IMG/VR virus record: IMGVR_UViG_3300030329_001608 | Span: 1-38,886 of that record | DNA from: a virus | Reading direction: 5' to 3' (one strand) | Length of the DNA stretch: 38,886 bases | Shown here: positions 38,341-38,886 of the stretch, piece after piece | How the letters are laid out: each line of letters opens with the position of its first letter | Numbering within the stretch: position 1 is the first letter of the stretch | Notes under the pieces: model-generated | What the model saw: the letters and a program-made list of their open reading frames with translations, nothing else | Database searches by the model: none | Told to the model about the DNA's origin: nothing | Position numbers and translations under genes: made by a program

Positions 38341-38886
38341 TGGCTACTACATTAACATTAAGACAAACAAAAGGAAGCCCTCTTTCATACAATGAGATGG
38401 ATTCTAATTTACAAAGTTTAGACGTAAATAAGCAGGAAGCCATACCGAATTTAAACGTAGCAACATCATTAGATGAGTCTGTGGATAAAATTCTTTTTTA
38501 CGATGACTCTACAACAACAGCAAAATCAATCATACCAAACAATATAAGCGCTTTTGTTGAGCGAACTTTAATAGTAAAATGCGTAAATGATTCTATTGCC
38601 CCTACAACGGGAAATGGAATTGCTCACATAACTATACCATCTTCGTTAAATAATAAAAGATTAAAATCTACAGAAGCGCATGTTTATACAGTAGGGACAG
38701 GCGGATCCATAACAAATGTTCAAATACATAATCTAACAGATGGGGTTGATATTCTTTCAACTCCTATAACAATAGATTTAAACGAAAAAGATTCCTCTAC
38801 TGCCGCAACGCCCAATGTTATAAGCGCAAACAATCTTGTGTCTACTGCCGATGTGCTTAGAATAGATGTTGATGCTGTTGCAACAA
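38340..38886 (+). CDS. Tail fibre protein, N-terminal part (runs off window)
   Basis: ATG 38340 shares one base with the previous stop (TAATG), and the frame is open to the last base (182 codons). The beginning 'MATTLTLRQTKGSPLSYNEM', followed by 'DSNLQSLD', matches the 'LR-x-x-KGSPLT-x-x-E-x-D-x-N-F-x-x-L' motif that opens many phage tail fibre and collar proteins. The rest seen is Thr/Asn/Ile-rich, strand-like. Receptor binding is carried by the missing C-terminus. The 3' end is cut by the window. Confidence 0.75.
   Translation, partial: MATTLTLRQTKGSPLSYNEMDSNLQSLDVNKQEAIPNLNVATSLDESVDKILFYDDSTTTAKSIIPNNISAFVERTLIVKCVNDSIAPTTGNGIAHITIPSSLNNKRLKSTEAHVYTVGTGGSITNVQIHNLTDGVDILSTPITIDLNEKDSSTAATPNVISANNLVSTADVLRIDVDAVAT

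Noticed and set aside
1-38886. tRNA genes
   Set aside because: No cloverleaf with a TTCAAAT/GGTTC-type arm was seen in the larger gaps, but this was by eye only.

Overview
The window looks like part of a tailed double-stranded DNA phage (Caudoviricetes). It contains a large terminase subunit, a probable small terminase subunit, a giant 'large polyvalent' type protein, a tail-fibre start and a replication and recombination set. Several genes are typical of environmental, especially marine, phages: a B12-dependent (class II) ribonucleotide reductase, an A-type Fe-S carrier (IscA/HesB family), a CxxCxxCC (YkgJ family) protein, a Gp88-family protein and a DUF932 protein. A lipoprotein and signal peptides suggest a Gram-negative host, which is inferred. 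No integrase, repressor, tRNA or CRISPR array was seen. Portal, major capsid and DNA polymerase genes are not in the window, and the last gene runs off its right edge, so this is probably a piece of a larger genome.

Layout. (1) 1-11693, plus strand: four tightly packed probable virion genes ending in a 2998-residue giant protein, then a small gene. (2) 18320 down to 11659, minus strand: an operon-like run of overlapping genes with an HNH protein, a NinB-like protein, a possible annealing protein, a PD-(D/E)XK exonuclease, SSB, ribonucleotide reductase, a YkgJ-type metal protein and a metallophosphoesterase. (3) 18321-18382: overlapping divergent promoters. (4) 18383-21720, plus strand: winged-helix replication protein, T7-type primase-helicase, small DNA-binding protein, 21-residue membrane peptide, nuclease and a zinc-ribbon antiterminator-like protein. 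(5) 28378 down to 21893, minus strand: about 15 mostly small genes, including DUF932, Gp88 and SprT-like proteins, ending in a strong intrinsic terminator. (6) 28813-38886, plus strand: small structural-type genes, small terminase, large terminase, an envelope/lysis-like set, IscA, a TIM-barrel-like exported protein and a tail fibre.

How the parts fit. Block 2 makes dNTPs and recombination functions, block 4 starts and unwinds replication, block 5 looks like an accessory early region, and blocks 1 and 6 are late virion and lysis genes. The most unusual regulatory signals concern block 5. Seven copies of the palindrome TGTTAA-N3-TTAACA sit just upstream of genes there. The block is also flanked by two nearly identical direct repeats of about 28 bp, each with a G-run, TTGACA, a 7-bp spacer and an extended -10 TATAAT. 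The right-hand repeat sits 5' of the late genes and the left-hand one lies just after the antiterminator-like gene.

Functions were assigned by reading motifs only; no database search was run. Many small proteins could not be identified.
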